This document shows, in pieces, positions 44,419 through 55,142 of a DNA stretch of 64,000 bases. Position 1 is the stretch's first letter, and every line of letters starts with the position of its first letter. Source of the DNA: Streptococcus peroris ATCC 700780 (GTDB lineage: Bacteria; Bacillota; Bacilli; Lactobacillales; Streptococcaceae). The translations under genes and the position numbers were made by a program. The stretch is taken from assembly GCF_000187585.1 (NCBI RefSeq), contig NZ_GL732463.1, forward strand, positions 1,072,088 through 1,136,087, written 5' to 3'. Below the pieces are notes generated by a model that was not told the origin of the DNA, ran no database searches, and saw only the letters and a program-made list of their open reading frames with translations.

Positions 44419-46635
44419 TTAACCATTGGTACGTTTAACTGAGTAGACTTCTGGTACACTCTTTATTTTATCAACTACTGTAGTCAGAGTTGAGAGGTTA
44501 GAAATTCCAAAAGATACATGGATATTGGCAAATTTCATATCCTTGGTTGGTTGTGCATTAACAGTTGAGATATTCTTAGTTGTATTTGATAAGACTTGCA
44601 AAATATCATTCAATAGCCCAGAACGATTGAGGCCGTATATGTCGATATGCGCCATATACTCCTTAGTTGAGAATTGGTCTTCCCATTCAACATCGAGTAG
44701 ACGTTGCTCGTAGTTTTCTTGTGAGCGTAGATTCATACAGTCCACGCGATGGATGGCAACTCCACGGCCTTTGGTAATATAACCGACGATATCATCACCG
44801 GGAACAGGGTTACAGCATTTAGCAATCCGGACCAAAAGCCCAGAAGCGCCTTCGATGACCACACCACCTTCATGCTTAACCTTGAGGGTTTCCTTATTTT
44901 CAACCTTGACTTCGCCACCCTTGACCAATTCTTCGGCTTCTGCCTTGGCCTTGGCCCGCTCTTCTTCGCGTCGTTCTTTCTCCGTCAAACGGTTAAAGAC
45001 GGTAATAGCTCCGATTTCTCCAAAACCAATCGCCGCATAGAGGGCTTCTTCAGTCTTGTAACTGGTTTTTTGAAGGACTTCATCTATGTGGCGTTTGTCC
45101 ATAAATTTATTGGCCACATAGCCGTTCTCTTGGAGCTGACTAATCAGCAATTCACGGCCTTTACTGATGGATAATTCCTTATCTTGGTTTTTAAAGAATT
45201 GACGAATTTTGTTACGAGCCTTGCTGGTCTTAACCATGTTGAGCCAGTCACGGCTTGGCCCAAATGAGTTTGGATTGGTGATGATTTCAACCTGGTCTCC
45301 CGTTTTAAGCTTAGTCGTCAAAGGAACCATACGACCATTAACCTTAGCACCAGTCGCTTTTTCACCAATCTTTGTATGTATTTCATAGGCAAAGTCAATC
45401 GGTCCAGAATCCTTTGGAAGAGAACGAACCGCTCCATCTGGAGTAAAGACATAAATCTCCTCAGCCAGATAGTTTTCTTTGACAGTATCCACAAATTCCT
45501 TAGCATCATCAGACTGGTCTTGGAGCTCCATCATCTCCTTGATCCAGTTCATTCCAATAGCAGATTCTTTGCTATTAACTTGACCCTTGATTCCTTTTTT
45601 GTAGGCCCAGTGAGCTGCAACCCCGTATTCAGCAACCTCGTGCATTTCCTTGGTTCGAATCTGGAACTCAATTGGCCCTTTCGGTCCATAAACAGTCGTA
45701 TGGATAGACTGGTAACCATTGGCCTTACGATTGGCAATGTAGTCCTTGAAACGTCCTGGCATTGGTTTCCAAAGTTCATGAACATAACCAAGCATAGCAT
45801 AAACGTCACTCTGCGTATCTAGAATGCAACGAATGGCAATCAAATCGTAGATTTCATCAAAACGTTTTTTCTTGTCCTGCATCTTACGATAGATAGAGTA
45901 AATATGCTTTGGACGACCATAGATTTTCCCTGTAAGGTTACGCTCAGATGAATATTCCTCAAGTTTTTTCACAACTTCATCGACCAAGGCTTCACGTTCT
46001 TGACGTTTTTCTTTCATAAGAGTTGTAATCTTATAAAATTCTGTAGGATTGAGATAGCGGAAAGACAGATCCTCTAACTCCCACTTCACACTCGAAATCC
46101 CTAGTCGGTGAGCAAGCGGTGCGTAGATTTCCATCGTTTCTCGTGAAATTCGCTCTTGTTTGTCTTTACGTAAATGCTTAAGGGTACGCATATTATGCAA
46201 GCGGTCTGCCAATTTAACCAAGATAACACGGATATCCTTAGACATAGCCATCAACATCTTACGGTGATTTTCAGCGAGCTGTTTTTCAAAAGACTTGTAC
46301 TCAACCTTACCAAGCTTGGTAACGCCGTCTACAATCACCCGAACATCATGACCAAACTCACGCTCTAAGTCATCCAGGGTAGCATCTGTATCTTCGACCA
46401 CGTCATGCAAAAAACCACAGGCAACAGAGACAGCATCCAACTTAAGCTTAGCCAAGATACCTGCTACCTGAATAGGGTGGATAATGTAGTGTTCGCCTGA
46501 TTTACGATACTGTCCACTATGGCATTCTACAGCATAAACCAAAGCCTTATGTACAAAAGCCACATCTTCCTTCGATAAATATTTTTGCGTTAAAGCGACG
46601 ACTTCATCGCCTGAATAAATTACTTCTTTTGGCAT
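44419..46635 (-). CDS. relA: Bifunctional (p)ppGpp synthetase/hydrolase (Rel)
   Basis: A 738-residue long RelA/SpoT homologue. The HD hydrolase domain shows HPIQVAGILAKL and FLHDVVEDTDA near residues 45-85. The synthetase domain follows with YQSIHTTVYGP near 305. TGS, helical, zinc-finger (AKCCNPVPGDDIVGYI) and ACT domains make up the C-terminal half. It makes and degrades the stringent-response alarmones. Two overlapping ATGs exist at the start (46635 and four bases upstream); MPKEVIYSGDE is the usual start. Confidence 0.96.
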   Translation of the reverse strand: MPKEVIYSGDEVVALTQKYLSKEDVAFVHKALVYAVECHSGQYRKSGEHYIIHPIQVAGILAKLKLDAVSVACGFLHDVVEDTDATLDDLEREFGHDVRVIVDGVTKLGKVEYKSFEKQLAENHRKMLMAMSKDIRVILVKLADRLHNMRTLKHLRKDKQERISRETMEIYAPLAHRLGISSVKWELEDLSFRYLNPTEFYKITTLMKEKRQEREALVDEVVKKLEEYSSERNLTGKIYGRPKHIYSIYRKMQDKKKRFDEIYDLIAIRCILDTQSDVYAMLGYVHELWKPMPGRFKDYIANRKANGYQSIHTTVYGPKGPIEFQIRTKEMHEVAEYGVAAHWAYKKGIKGQVNSKESAIGMNWIKEMMELQDQSDDAKEFVDTVKENYLAEEIYVFTPDGAVRSLPKDSGPIDFAYEIHTKIGEKATGAKVNGRMVPLTTKLKTGDQVEIITNPNSFGPSRDWLNMVKTSKARNKIRQFFKNQDKELSISKGRELLISQLQENGYVANKFMDKRHIDEVLQKTSYKTEEALYAAIGFGEIGAITVFNRLTEKERREEERAKAKAEAEELVKGGEVKVENKETLKVKHEGGVVIEGASGLLVRIAKCCNPVPGDDIVGYITKGRGVAIHRVDCMNLRSQENYEQRLLDVEWEDQFSTKEYMAHIDIYGLNRSGLLNDILQVLSNTTKNISTVNAQPTKDMKFANIHVSFGISNLSTLTTVVDKIKSVPEVYSVKRTNG

Positions 46636-46725
46636 GCATATTCTCCAGTTCTTCCTACCATTTTAACACTTTTTTGTAGATATGAAAACTAGAAAAGCCT
46701 ATTCTGTAAGACTTTGCCGAACTCT

Positions 46726-46759
46726 AAAAAAACACTACTAGAGAAACTCTAGTAGTGTT
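46726..46759 (-). terminator. Intrinsic terminator after msmK
   Basis: A perfect 13-base-pair stem (AACACTACTAGAG / CTCTAGTAGTGTT, TTT loop) followed by T on minus. Confidence 0.93.
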
Positions 46760-46777
46760 GATTGATTAAAATCTATC

Positions 46778-47908
46778 TTAGTAAACTGTTCTTTCAGTTT
46801 CTACATCAAAGAAGTGTGCTTTGTTCAAGTCAAATCCAAGTTCCACTGTTGCACCAGCTTGCAAGTAATCACGTGCATCAACTTTAGCAACGAATTCATC
46901 TTTACCAACTTGGCAGTATAGGTGAGACTCAGAACCAAGCAATTCTGATACAGAGATAGTAGCTTTCACAACTGATTCTGGGAATGTTTCAAGGAAAGCA
47001 GGTTCAGAATTCACATCTTCTGGACGAATACCGAAGATCAATTTTTTACCTTCATAACCTTTTTCACGAAGAACTTTCAAAGCACCTTCTGGAACTTTCA
47101 AGTTCAAGCCGTCAGCAACGATGTGGTCACCGTTCAATGTAACGTTGATGAAGTTCATAGCTGGGCTTCCGATAAATCCTGCTACAAATTTGTTAACTGG
47201 GTTTTTGTAAACTTCTTGAGGAGTACCGATTTGTTCTACACGTCCGATAGTACCTGTACCAGCAGGGTTTTTAGTAGCTGACATGATAACGATACGGTCA
47301 GCAAGTGTCATCGCTTCTGTTTGGTCGTGAGTTACGTAGATAGTTGTAGCTCCGATACGACGGTGGATTTTAGCGATTTCAGCACGCATGGATACACGAA
47401 GTTTTGCATCCAAGTTTGACAAAGGTTCGTCCATCAAGAATACTTTTGCATCACGGACGATTGCACGACCCATGGCAACACGTTGACGTTGACCACCTGA
47501 AAGGTCAGCTGGTTTACGATCCAAGAATTCTTTCAATCCAAGGATTCCAGCTGCTTCTTGTACACGTTGATCAATGTCTTCTTTGCTATATTTACGCAAT
47601 TTCAAACCGAAAGCCATGTTATCGTATACAGTCATGTGTGGGTAAAGAGCGTAGTTTTGGAATACCATGGCAATATCACGATCTTTTGGAGCTACATCGT
47701 TAACAACAACGCCATCGATTGAACATTCACCTTCTGTGATGTCTTCAAGACCTGCAATCATACGAAGAGTAGTTGATTTACCACATCCTGAAGGTCCTAC
47801 GAAAACGATAAATTCTTTGTCTTTGATATCTAAGTTGAAGTCTTCAACTGAGTAGTGTTCGCTGTTTGGATATTTTTTGTAAATATTTTTAAGATTTAAT
47901 TCTACCAT
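46778..47908 (-). CDS. msmK: Multiple-sugar ABC transporter ATPase MsmK
   Basis: A 376-residue ATPase of the MalK/MsmK/UgpC family that energises several sugar ABC importers in streptococci. Walker [10 protein letters not shown], signature LSGGQRQR, Walker [14 protein letters not shown] and H-loop VTHDQTEA are present, followed by a C-terminal TOBE/OB regulatory domain (about 240-376). No permease or sugar-binding gene is adjacent, as expected for the shared ATPase. AAAGGAG precedes the ATG. A cre site overlaps the promoter, so CcpA-mediated catabolite repression is likely. Confidence 0.92.
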   Translation of the reverse strand: MVELNLKNIYKKYPNSEHYSVEDFNLDIKDKEFIVFVGPSGCGKSTTLRMIAGLEDITEGECSIDGVVVNDVAPKDRDIAMVFQNYALYPHMTVYDNMAFGLKLRKYSKEDIDQRVQEAAGILGLKEFLDRKPADLSGGQRQRVAMGRAIVRDAKVFLMDEPLSNLDAKLRVSMRAEIAKIHRRIGATTIYVTHDQTEAMTLADRIVIMSATKNPAGTGTIGRVEQIGTPQEVYKNPVNKFVAGFIGSPAMNFINVTLNGDHIVADGLNLKVPEGALKVLREKGYEGKKLIFGIRPEDVNSEPAFLETFPESVVKATISVSELLGSESHLYCQVGKDEFVAKVDARDYLQAGATVELGFDLNKAHFFDVETERTVY

Positions 47909-47941
47909 TTCGGTGAACTCCTTTTGTTTTTTGATAATTTT

Positions 47942-47963
47942 ATTATAGATGAAAACGCTTTAT
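47942..47963 (-). promoter_or_regulatory. msmK promoter -10 with cre site
   Basis: TATAAT on minus at 47942-47947. Immediately upstream, 47949-47963 reads ATGAAAACGCTTTAT on plus, which matches the CcpA cre consensus with one mismatch. Its place between -10 and -35 would block polymerase. Confidence 0.7.
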
Positions 47964-48020
47964 ATTTCTATGGCAAGATGACCAAAAAAATAAAAAAGTT
48001 CTGTGCAACTTGCACAAAAC

Positions 48021-48890
48021 TCATAAAACATCTGCTAATATCAGTTGATAACACAAGGTAAGATCGGTTAATTCCTTCAACTGAAGCCCTGTTAATTCTT
48101 CCCACTTATCAATCTTGTACTGGAGAGAATTACGGTGCAAATAGAGCTTCTGGGCTGTCTTGGTAAGAACTGCACCATTTTCCCAAAGAGAGAGAATAAT
48201 TTCCTGGATCTGATCCTGATCTAGGATTAGTTGATGGAGATATTCCTTGATAAGGTTGAGATTCACCATTCTTTCTCCCGTACTCCAAAGATAGAGTTGG
48301 GAAAAAGTATGAACACCTTGATGACCCTGTCGCCACCAGCTTTTAAACAAATCCCGTTCCTCTTTGATGAGATCTGGCAGAGCCTGATGTCCTGACTGTG
48401 ACCAGTTCTGTCCAAGCATGATGGACAGACGTACCCCAAAATCATACTCTACTGCTTCCAAGGTATCCATCAAGATAGAGCGAACAGAAGTATATTTGTC
48501 CTGTTGAAGAAGGAAAAGATAATCCTGAGCTCCAACTTGCAACACTGTTTCACAGTTAGGAAAGAGTGTTTTCATCATGTCTAACCAAGAAGCTAGGTTT
48601 TCTCGTTGGTAATAAGAAAGGTGACAATAGACAACTTGTAGCTTTTTAAAGTTTTGTGGTGCTTGCCCCTTACCTTCAATTAGGTAATGATACCAGGGAT
48701 TTAAAGAAATTCTTTGCTCCTGCTGGGTTAAGAGTGCCACCAAGTGTCTTTCACGTTCGCTAAGACTTGCTTCTTCTAGTAACATCCACTGTTGAGAGGA
48801 AACCGGAAGTGTTAGATAGCCTTCCTTATCGACTGGCTGTTCTACAATTTGTGCTTGCGGAAACCAGTCCAATAGTTCTGTTGCAATCAT
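48021..48890 (-). CDS. PucR/CdaR-type C-terminal HTH regulator
   Basis: A 289-residue protein with a PucR-family C-terminal helix-turn-helix (TKTAQKLYLHRNSLQYKIDKWEELTGL near residues 243-270). The N-terminal 200 residues are a poorly conserved sensory part without recognisable metal or cofactor motifs. CdaR-type proteins activate sugar-diacid or purine genes, but the ligand here is unknown. It is the last gene of the pnp-cysS operon, starting three bases after mrnC, and lies directly upstream of msmK, so control of sugar uptake is an attractive guess. Confidence 0.75.
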   Translation of the reverse strand: MIATELLDWFPQAQIVEQPVDKEGYLTLPVSSQQWMLLEEASLSERERHLVALLTQQEQRISLNPWYHYLIEGKGQAPQNFKKLQVVYCHLSYYQRENLASWLDMMKTLFPNCETVLQVGAQDYLFLLQQDKYTSVRSILMDTLEAVEYDFGVRLSIMLGQNWSQSGHQALPDLIKEERDLFKSWWRQGHQGVHTFSQLYLWSTGERMVNLNLIKEYLHQLILDQDQIQEIILSLWENGAVLTKTAQKLYLHRNSLQYKIDKWEELTGLQLKELTDLTLCYQLILADVL

Positions 48891-48893
48891 TTC

Positions 48894-49280
48894 CTAGCCC
48901 TCCACTTTTTGGATACACCAAGAAATCAAGGTTTCAAGGCGTTCCACATTTTCAGTCATATGAAGATAACCCATAACCGCTTCAAAACCTGTAGACATTC
49001 GGTAGGTCACCACATCCGCATTCTTAGCTTTGGTATGGCTATTGGTATTGCGACCTCGTTTGTAGATTTCTTCCTCTTTTTCCGTTAGGACTTCTTCTTC
49101 AATCATGAGAGAAATCAAGTGTGCTTGAGCCTTGGCCGATACATACTTAGTCGCTTCTTTATGGAGTTTATTGGGCTTGGTCATACCTTTAAAAATCAGA
49201 TGACGACGGATATACATGGAATAAACCGCATCTCCTTCAAAGGCTAGAGCAATCCCGTTAATGAGATTGACATCAATCAC
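48894..49280 (-). CDS. mrnC: Mini-ribonuclease 3
   Basis: A 128-residue RNase III-like nuclease lacking the dsRNA-binding domain; in Bacillus it matures 23S rRNA. The catalytic RNase III signature is [17 protein letters not shown] near residues 12-28, with the second acidic site in [12 protein letters not shown] near 96-107. It overlaps the cysS end by eight bases, the classic Firmicute arrangement. Confidence 0.93.
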   Translation of the reverse strand: MIDVNLINGIALAFEGDAVYSMYIRRHLIFKGMTKPNKLHKEATKYVSAKAQAHLISLMIEEEVLTEKEEEIYKRGRNTNSHTKAKNADVVTYRMSTGFEAVMGYLHMTENVERLETLISWCIQKVEG

Positions 49281-50616
49281 GTGTCCACCTCACTCCATCC
49301 TTGGTATCAAGCAATTTAATCCCTTGTGCAGCTAGTTGGTCACGGATTTGGTCAGCTGTCGCAAAGTCACGATTGGCACGTGCTTCTTGACGTTTTTGGA
49401 TCAATGCTTCAATCTCTTCATCCAAAACTTCCTCAACAAAGACCACTCCAAAGACTTCTAACATAGCTGCAAGAGTTTCCTTGACAGCTGCATCATAGTT
49501 TCCTGAGTTGATCCATTTGGCCATTTCAAAAACAACTGTGATTCCGTTAGCTGTATTGAAATCTTCATCCATGGCCGCTACAAACTTATCTTTAAAAGCT
49601 TGCAACTCCCCCGCATCTACAGTTCCAGTAAATGGTTGCTCATAAGTGTTTTTTAGATACTTGAGATTGGTCTCTGCATCACGCACTGCCTTTTCCGTAA
49701 AGTTGATAGGCTTGCGGTAGTGCTGGGTCGCAAAGAAGAAACGTAACACTTGTCCGTCAATCGTTTTGAGGGCATCATGTACGGTGATAAAGTTCCCCAA
49801 GGACTTGGACATTTTAACATTGTCGATATTGACAAAGCCGTTGTGCATCCAGTAATTGGCAAAGGTCTTACCTGTTTTAGCTTCAGACTGGGCAATTTCG
49901 TTGGTGTGGTGTGGAAACTCAAGGTCAGCTCCACCACCGTGAATATCGATAGTAGCACCCAAAATCTCAGTAGACATGACCGAACACTCGATGTGCCAGC
50001 CTGGACGACCTGGGCCCCAAGGACTGTTCCAAGAAATCTCACCTGGTTTGGCAGCTTTCCAAAGGGCAAAATCTACTGGATTTTCCTTGCGAGCTGTTTC
50101 TTCATCTGTACGACCTGAAGCACCTAACTCCAAGTCTTCTAATGTTTTGTTAGCCAACTTAGCATAGTTGTGGGATTTTTCTACACGAAAATAAACATCT
50201 CCTTGGCTCTCATAGGCATATCCTTTTTCAATCAAGTCAGCGACAAAACGAATAATGTCATCCATAAACTCAACCACACGCGGATGACGAGTTGCAGGTT
50301 TCACGCCAAGAGCCGTCACATCCTCACGAAATGCAGCGATGTACTTGTCTGCCACTTCCTGAGGAGTAATGCCTTCTTCTTTGGCACGGTTAATGATCTT
50401 ATCATCCACGTCTGTAAAGTTGGAAATGTAGGCAACCTCGTAGCCACGATACTCAAAGTAGCGACGAATCGTGTCAAAAGCTACCGTTGAACGAGCATTC
50501 CCTACGTGGATATAGTTGTAAACCGTCGGCCCACAGACATACATGCGGACCTTCCCTTCCTCGATGGGAATAAATTCTCGCAAATCACGAGACATGGTAT
50601 CATAAATTTTTAACAC
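49273..50616 (-). CDS. cysS: Cysteinyl-tRNA synthetase
   Basis: A 447-residue class I synthetase. Zinc and ATP sites are in [17 protein letters not shown] (HIGH variant HVGN), the second zinc ligands in WHIECSVMS and [10 protein letters not shown], and KMSKSLGN is the KMSKS loop near residue 269. The start codon is GTG at 50616, with AAAGGAAATG before it. It overlaps mrnC. The gene shares a long operon with cysE, which makes the cysteine precursor. Confidence 0.97.
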   Translation of the reverse strand: MLKIYDTMSRDLREFIPIEEGKVRMYVCGPTVYNYIHVGNARSTVAFDTIRRYFEYRGYEVAYISNFTDVDDKIINRAKEEGITPQEVADKYIAAFREDVTALGVKPATRHPRVVEFMDDIIRFVADLIEKGYAYESQGDVYFRVEKSHNYAKLANKTLEDLELGASGRTDEETARKENPVDFALWKAAKPGEISWNSPWGPGRPGWHIECSVMSTEILGATIDIHGGGADLEFPHHTNEIAQSEAKTGKTFANYWMHNGFVNIDNVKMSKSLGNFITVHDALKTIDGQVLRFFFATQHYRKPINFTEKAVRDAETNLKYLKNTYEQPFTGTVDAGELQAFKDKFVAAMDEDFNTANGITVVFEMAKWINSGNYDAAVKETLAAMLEVFGVVFVEEVLDEEIEALIQKRQEARANRDFATADQIRDQLAAQGIKLLDTKDGVRWTRD

Positions 50617-50657
50617 GCTTCATTTCCTTTCTGTTTCTAGATTTTGAATCTATATCC

Positions 50658-51422
50658 TTATTTTTCCAATGCTAACGCTATACTGACAGCAATCTCAAAG
50701 AAAGTCATAGCATCCGTTTTTCTATCCTCACGTCTAGCATCCCATTCGTGATTGTGATGATCCACATAGTCAGCCGTGTAGAAAAATTGATAAACCTTGG
50801 CTTGTCGATATTGGGCCCAAGCCATAATAGCTGAAGCTTCCATATCTACAACTGTCGCTCCTGCTGCTAGTCTTCGTTTAACCTTAGCTGCTGTTTCACG
50901 ATAGAAGGCATCTGTTGTCCAAGACTTTGTTCGAATATGCTCAATACCAGCTTTGTTCAAAGCGTTCTCTATAGTTGAGAGAAGCGTTTCATCATAAGAA
51001 ATCTCATCACTTGCTGGAGCATAATGGTAACTGGTCCCTTCATCACGTAAAGCTGAACTTGGTAGGATAATCTTATCTGCTTGGATGGACTGGTCCAGAA
51101 CTCCACAAGATCCTAAAACGATAAAGTTGTTGAAACCTCTCGCTTTGAGTTCTTCTAAGAAACCCACAACCATTGAAGCACCAATAGTAGCCATAGTAAC
51201 TGCAAGTTTAAGTCCATCTACTTCATAGATGTACCATGGAAATTTGCCATTTAGATTGGTAAGGTAGCCACCTTCATAGACTCCGTCCATCTGCTTGACT
51301 CTTTCCACTATCTCTCCATTAAAAGACAGAATAATCGTCTGACAAATCTCTCCACCACTAAGAAGGCTTCGATCAGTTGGCTCTATAACCGCAGGTACAT
51401 TTTCAAATTCTTCTAGTAACAT
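50658..51422 (-). CDS. Nucleoside phosphorylase (uridine/purine phosphorylase family)
   Basis: A 254-residue protein of the PNP/UDP family (NP-I fold). Phosphate and nucleoside-binding segments are MATIGASMVVGFLEEL near residue 77-92, VLGSCGVLD near 101, KSWTTDAFYRE near 164 and VVDMEASAIMAWAQ near 190, the Met-Glu pair contacting ribose. It is most like the uridine phosphorylase side, but purine specificity cannot be excluded. It follows the GNAT gene by four bases in the pnp operon. Confidence 0.82.
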   Translation of the reverse strand: MLLEEFENVPAVIEPTDRSLLSGGEICQTIILSFNGEIVERVKQMDGVYEGGYLTNLNGKFPWYIYEVDGLKLAVTMATIGASMVVGFLEELKARGFNNFIVLGSCGVLDQSIQADKIILPSSALRDEGTSYHYAPASDEISYDETLLSTIENALNKAGIEHIRTKSWTTDAFYRETAAKVKRRLAAGATVVDMEASAIMAWAQYRQAKVYQFFYTADYVDHHNHEWDARREDRKTDAMTFFEIAVSIALALEK

Positions 51423-51426
51423 CTAT

Positions 51427-52293
51427 TCACTCTTTCCTGTCTAAATAAACCACCTGAGTCTGTTTGACAAAGCCAATTTTTTCATACAATCGCTTGGCAC
51501 CTACGTTGCTATCTTCTACTGCAATTTGGAACTCCTTATCATTTTGCTCAATAAGTTGGTTGACGAGGGATTTTGCTAAATAACTTCCGTAGCCTTTTCC
51601 ACGTTCAAGTTCAGATATTGCTAAACCGTAGAAGTAATTGGTATTACTCGATAAATCAACCGTGCAAGTCCCAATAACCTGACCATTTTTTAATAAAATA
51701 TATAGGCGACTTTCTGGATCTTTCAGAGCCTCAGCGACATATCTATCCACAACTTCTCTCGATTCATGTTCCTCTGAAAATGCCTGAAATTTTAACTGAC
51801 TAATTTGCTCCTGATACGAACTATCTGCTAACAAAACTTCAAGATTAGAGACAGTTGCTAACAGATAAGGTCTTCTATCCTTACCTAACCAAGTTTCTGT
51901 CTCTTCATCCTCAACCAGTCCCCAATTGCTGACAAAATCAGGATGACGGTCTAGAAAAATACGTTCTGTCTGAAAAGTCACTGAACGAATAGGGAAAGAA
52001 GCCGTTTCTTTCTCAAAACTCGTAAACAATGCACGTGCAATTCCCTGACGGCGATGATTTGGATGGACCAGTATCGCTACTTCCACATCTTGGTCATCTG
52101 CATAGACGGTTAATAGGCCAACAAGTTCACCTTTTTCGTAATAAAGAAAAAAGGCGGGCATGTTGGGGTCAAAATTGAGCATATTGGAGAGATAAGGCTC
52201 CCGAAAAGTTCCGTCATAGTTCTGACAAACGGCAATAAGGGCCTTTGCTTCCAGTAGTTGGTGGTCATTCAATGTATTGGTTGATTGAATCAC
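51427..52293 (-). CDS. Tandem GNAT acetyltransferase
   Basis: A 288-residue protein with two GNAT domains. The first has VEVAILVHPNHRRQGIARALF near residues 68-88; the second has FYGLAISELERGKGYGSYLAKSL near 217-239 and ends in the typical SNVGAKRLYEKIGFVKQ. Acceptor unknown. It is the standard neighbour of cysE in this streptococcal operon. The start is ATG within 12 bases of the cysE stop. Confidence 0.87.
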   Translation of the reverse strand: MIQSTNTLNDHQLLEAKALIAVCQNYDGTFREPYLSNMLNFDPNMPAFFLYYEKGELVGLLTVYADDQDVEVAILVHPNHRRQGIARALFTSFEKETASFPIRSVTFQTERIFLDRHPDFVSNWGLVEDEETETWLGKDRRPYLLATVSNLEVLLADSSYQEQISQLKFQAFSEEHESREVVDRYVAEALKDPESRLYILLKNGQVIGTCTVDLSSNTNYFYGLAISELERGKGYGSYLAKSLVNQLIEQNDKEFQIAVEDSNVGAKRLYEKIGFVKQTQVVYLDRKE

Positions 52294-52305
52294 GTAAATA
52301 TCTCC

Positions 52306-52923
52306 TTACAAACTGGATGAACGATGACTTGCTTCTCTAGCCTGCTCGAGTTTATTGACATAATATTCCCGTTTTTCTTCGACTTCATGAATGGTTGGTT
52401 CATCCTTTTGTCCATGAACACGGACAATCTTGGCAGGAATACCGACAACCGTCACATCACTAGGAACATCTGCCACAACGACCGCAGCAGCACCGACTTT
52501 GGCATTTTCACCGATTTCCACCGGTCCGATAACTTGGGCATGAGCAGATATAAGCGCTCCTTTACGAACAGTTGGGTGGCGTTTCCCAACATCCTTACCT
52601 GTCCCACCAAGGGTTACCCCGTGATAGAGAAGGACTCCCTTTTCAACAATGGCCGTTTCTCCAATCACTAGACCGGAACCGTGGTCGATAAAGACCCCTG
52701 AGTCTATCTGGGCTCCAGGGTGAATCTCAATTTGCGTCCAAAAGCGCCAAAATTGGCTGTGCATCCGAGCCAATATTTTAAAACCATGATTCCAGAGAAA
52801 ATGAGAGAGACGGTGGGCAGCCAAAGCCTTCACACCTGGATAGGTCAGCAAAACCTCCAAAGTGGTGCGAGCCGCTGGATCATTTTCTTTTACGATGTCA
52901 ATGGTTTCACGCCACCATCCCAT
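52306..52923 (-). CDS. cysE: Serine O-acetyltransferase
   Basis: CysE makes O-acetylserine for cysteine synthesis. The 205-residue protein has the N-terminal helical domain and a left-handed beta-helix of hexapeptide repeats; the catalytic DHGSGLVIGETA lies near residue 84-95, followed by GVTLGGTGKDVGKRHPTV. It lies 14 bases after pnp. No T-box or CymR-like site is seen, so it follows pnp expression. Confidence 0.94.
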   Translation of the reverse strand: MGWWRETIDIVKENDPAARTTLEVLLTYPGVKALAAHRLSHFLWNHGFKILARMHSQFWRFWTQIEIHPGAQIDSGVFIDHGSGLVIGETAIVEKGVLLYHGVTLGGTGKDVGKRHPTVRKGALISAHAQVIGPVEIGENAKVGAAAVVVADVPSDVTVVGIPAKIVRVHGQKDEPTIHEVEEKREYYVNKLEQAREASHRSSSL

Positions 52924-52937
52924 ACATTTCTCCTTTC

Positions 52938-55142
52938 TTATTCTGAGTCTTTTGGTGTATTTGTAAATTCTTTCTTAGGTTTGTGGTCCTTATGATGATG
53001 ACGAGGTCCCTTTTCCCCTTTTTCTTCTGCATTTTCAGGTTTTGGTGGACGTGGCAAGAGAGCTTTCATAGAAGCATCAATCCGTCCTTTTTCATCAATC
53101 TTGATGATCTTGACATCCACTTCATCACCAATGGCAACAACGTCTTCGACACGATTGGTACGTGTCCAAGACATTTCAGAGATATGAACAAGGGCATCTG
53201 TCTTATCAAAGAGGTTGACAAAGGCACCGAATTTTTCGATACGAACAACTTTGGCATGATAAACTTCGTCCACTTTGGCTTCACGAACCAAACCAGCAAT
53301 GATTTCTTTGGTACGATTGATGGCATCTTGGTCGCTCGAGTAGATAGATACGTTTCCTTCTTCATCGATATCAATCTTAACGCCTGTTTCAGCGATGATC
53401 TTATCGATGGTTTCTCCACCTTTACCGATGACAATCTTAATCTTGTCCACATCGATTTTGATGGTATCAATTTTCGGAGCAGTTGGAGCCAATTCTGGAC
53501 GAACTTCAGGAATCGTTGCTTCGATGACATCAAGAATTTCAAAACGAGCTTTCTTGGCTTGAGCAAGAGCTTCTGCTAATATTTCTGCAGTAATCCCTTG
53601 GATTTTGATATCCATTTGTAGGGCTGTAATCCCGTCACGAGTACCTGCAACCTTGAAGTCCATGTCTCCAAAGTGGTCTTCCAAACCTTGGATATCTGTC
53701 AATACTGTATAGTTATTTCCATCTGAGATGAGACCCATAGCAATACCTGCTACAGGAGCCTTGATTGGCACACCACCAGCCATAAGGGCAAGAGTTCCAG
53801 CACAGATAGAGGCTTGAGAAGAAGAACCATTTGATTCCAAAACTTCTGCTACCAAACGGATAGCGTATGGGAATTCTTCCAAGCTTGGCAATACTTGAGC
53901 GAGGGCACGCTCACCAAGAGCACCGTGACCAATCTCGCGACGACCAGGTGCACCGTAACGACCTGTTTCACCAACAGAGTATTGTGGGAAGTTATAGTGG
54001 TGCATAAAGCGTTTCTTGTACTCTGGATCCAAACCATCGATGATTTGAGTTTCCCCCATTGGCGCCAAAGTCAAGATAGAAAGAGCCTGAGTTTGTCCAC
54101 GAGTAAAGAGACCTGAACCGTGCACACGGGGAACAAAGTCAACACCCGCATCCAAAGGACGGATTTCATCGACCTTACGACCGTCAGGACGAACCTTGTC
54201 TTCTGTGATCAAACGGCGCACTTCTGCGTGTTCCATTTGTTCCAAGATTTCAGCCACATCACGCATGATACGGTCAAATTCTTCGTGATTTGCATATTTT
54301 TCTTCGTAAACGGCTGTGACTTGGTCTTTCACTGCTTGAGTTGCAGCTTCACGCGCCAATTTTTCTTCTACTTGGACAGCTTTTTGAAGGTCACTGTTGT
54401 AGGCTTCGATGATTTCAGCTTGCAAGTCAGCATCTACATGAAGCAATTCAACTTCTGCTTTTTCTTTACCAACTGCCGCTACGATTTCTTCTTGGAAGGC
54501 AATCAATTCTTTGACAGCTTCGTGTCCTTTGAGAAGAGCTTGTAGCATGATTTCTTCTGACAATTCTTTGGCACCAGACTCTACCATGTTGATAGCGTGC
54601 TTAGTACCTGCCACTGTCAATTCAAGAAGCGATTGCTCTGCTTGTTCTTGAGTCGGGTTGATGATGATTTGGCCATCCACATAGCCTACTTGTACCCCAG
54701 CGATTGGTCCGTCAAATGGAATATCTGAGATAGAAAGCGCCAATGATGAACCAAACATGGCTGCCATTGGTGCAGATGCATTTTCATCGTAAGAAAGAAC
54801 AGTATTGATGACTTGCACTTCATTACGGAAACCTTCCGCAAACATTGGACGGATTGGACGGTCGATCAAACGCGCTGTCAAAGTCGCATCTGTTGAAGGA
54901 CGTCCTTCACGTTTCATAAAGCCACCAGGAAACTTCCCAGCCGCATACATTTTTTCTTCGTAGTTGACTTGAAGCGGGAAGAAGTCCCCAGTTGCCATCT
55001 TCTTAGACATAACGGCAGCAGTCAAGACAGTTGACTCACCGTAACGTACGACAACAGATCCATTTGCTTGCTTAGCAACCTGACCAGTCTCTACGATCAA
55101 CTCACGACCCGCAAAAGTCGTTTGAAACACATGTTTTGTCAT
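52938..55142 (-). CDS. pnp: Polyribonucleotide nucleotidyltransferase (PNPase)
   Basis: A 734-residue phosphorolytic 3'-5' exoribonuclease, part of the RNA degradation machinery. Two RNase PH domains (first with [21 protein letters not shown] near residue 57; second with [15 protein letters not shown] near 400) are followed by KH ([14 protein letters not shown] near 563) and S1 domains. The C-terminus is charged and His/Lys-rich. The ATG at 55142 is chosen ([12 protein letters not shown]) because AGGGG precedes it; 38 further upstream codons are leader sequence. A leader of about 330 bases with a long hairpin precedes it. It heads a seven-gene operon. Confidence 0.96.
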   Translation of the reverse strand: MTKHVFQTTFAGRELIVETGQVAKQANGSVVVRYGESTVLTAAVMSKKMATGDFFPLQVNYEEKMYAAGKFPGGFMKREGRPSTDATLTARLIDRPIRPMFAEGFRNEVQVINTVLSYDENASAPMAAMFGSSLALSISDIPFDGPIAGVQVGYVDGQIIINPTQEQAEQSLLELTVAGTKHAINMVESGAKELSEEIMLQALLKGHEAVKELIAFQEEIVAAVGKEKAEVELLHVDADLQAEIIEAYNSDLQKAVQVEEKLAREAATQAVKDQVTAVYEEKYANHEEFDRIMRDVAEILEQMEHAEVRRLITEDKVRPDGRKVDEIRPLDAGVDFVPRVHGSGLFTRGQTQALSILTLAPMGETQIIDGLDPEYKKRFMHHYNFPQYSVGETGRYGAPGRREIGHGALGERALAQVLPSLEEFPYAIRLVAEVLESNGSSSQASICAGTLALMAGGVPIKAPVAGIAMGLISDGNNYTVLTDIQGLEDHFGDMDFKVAGTRDGITALQMDIKIQGITAEILAEALAQAKKARFEILDVIEATIPEVRPELAPTAPKIDTIKIDVDKIKIVIGKGGETIDKIIAETGVKIDIDEEGNVSIYSSDQDAINRTKEIIAGLVREAKVDEVYHAKVVRIEKFGAFVNLFDKTDALVHISEMSWTRTNRVEDVVAIGDEVDVKIIKIDEKGRIDASMKALLPRPPKPENAEEKGEKGPRHHHKDHKPKKEFTNTPKDSE

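Noticed and set aside
44749-45174. 141-residue plus-strand frame inside rel
   Set aside because: It is antisense to the conserved TGS/zinc-finger part of Rel and has no ribosome site.
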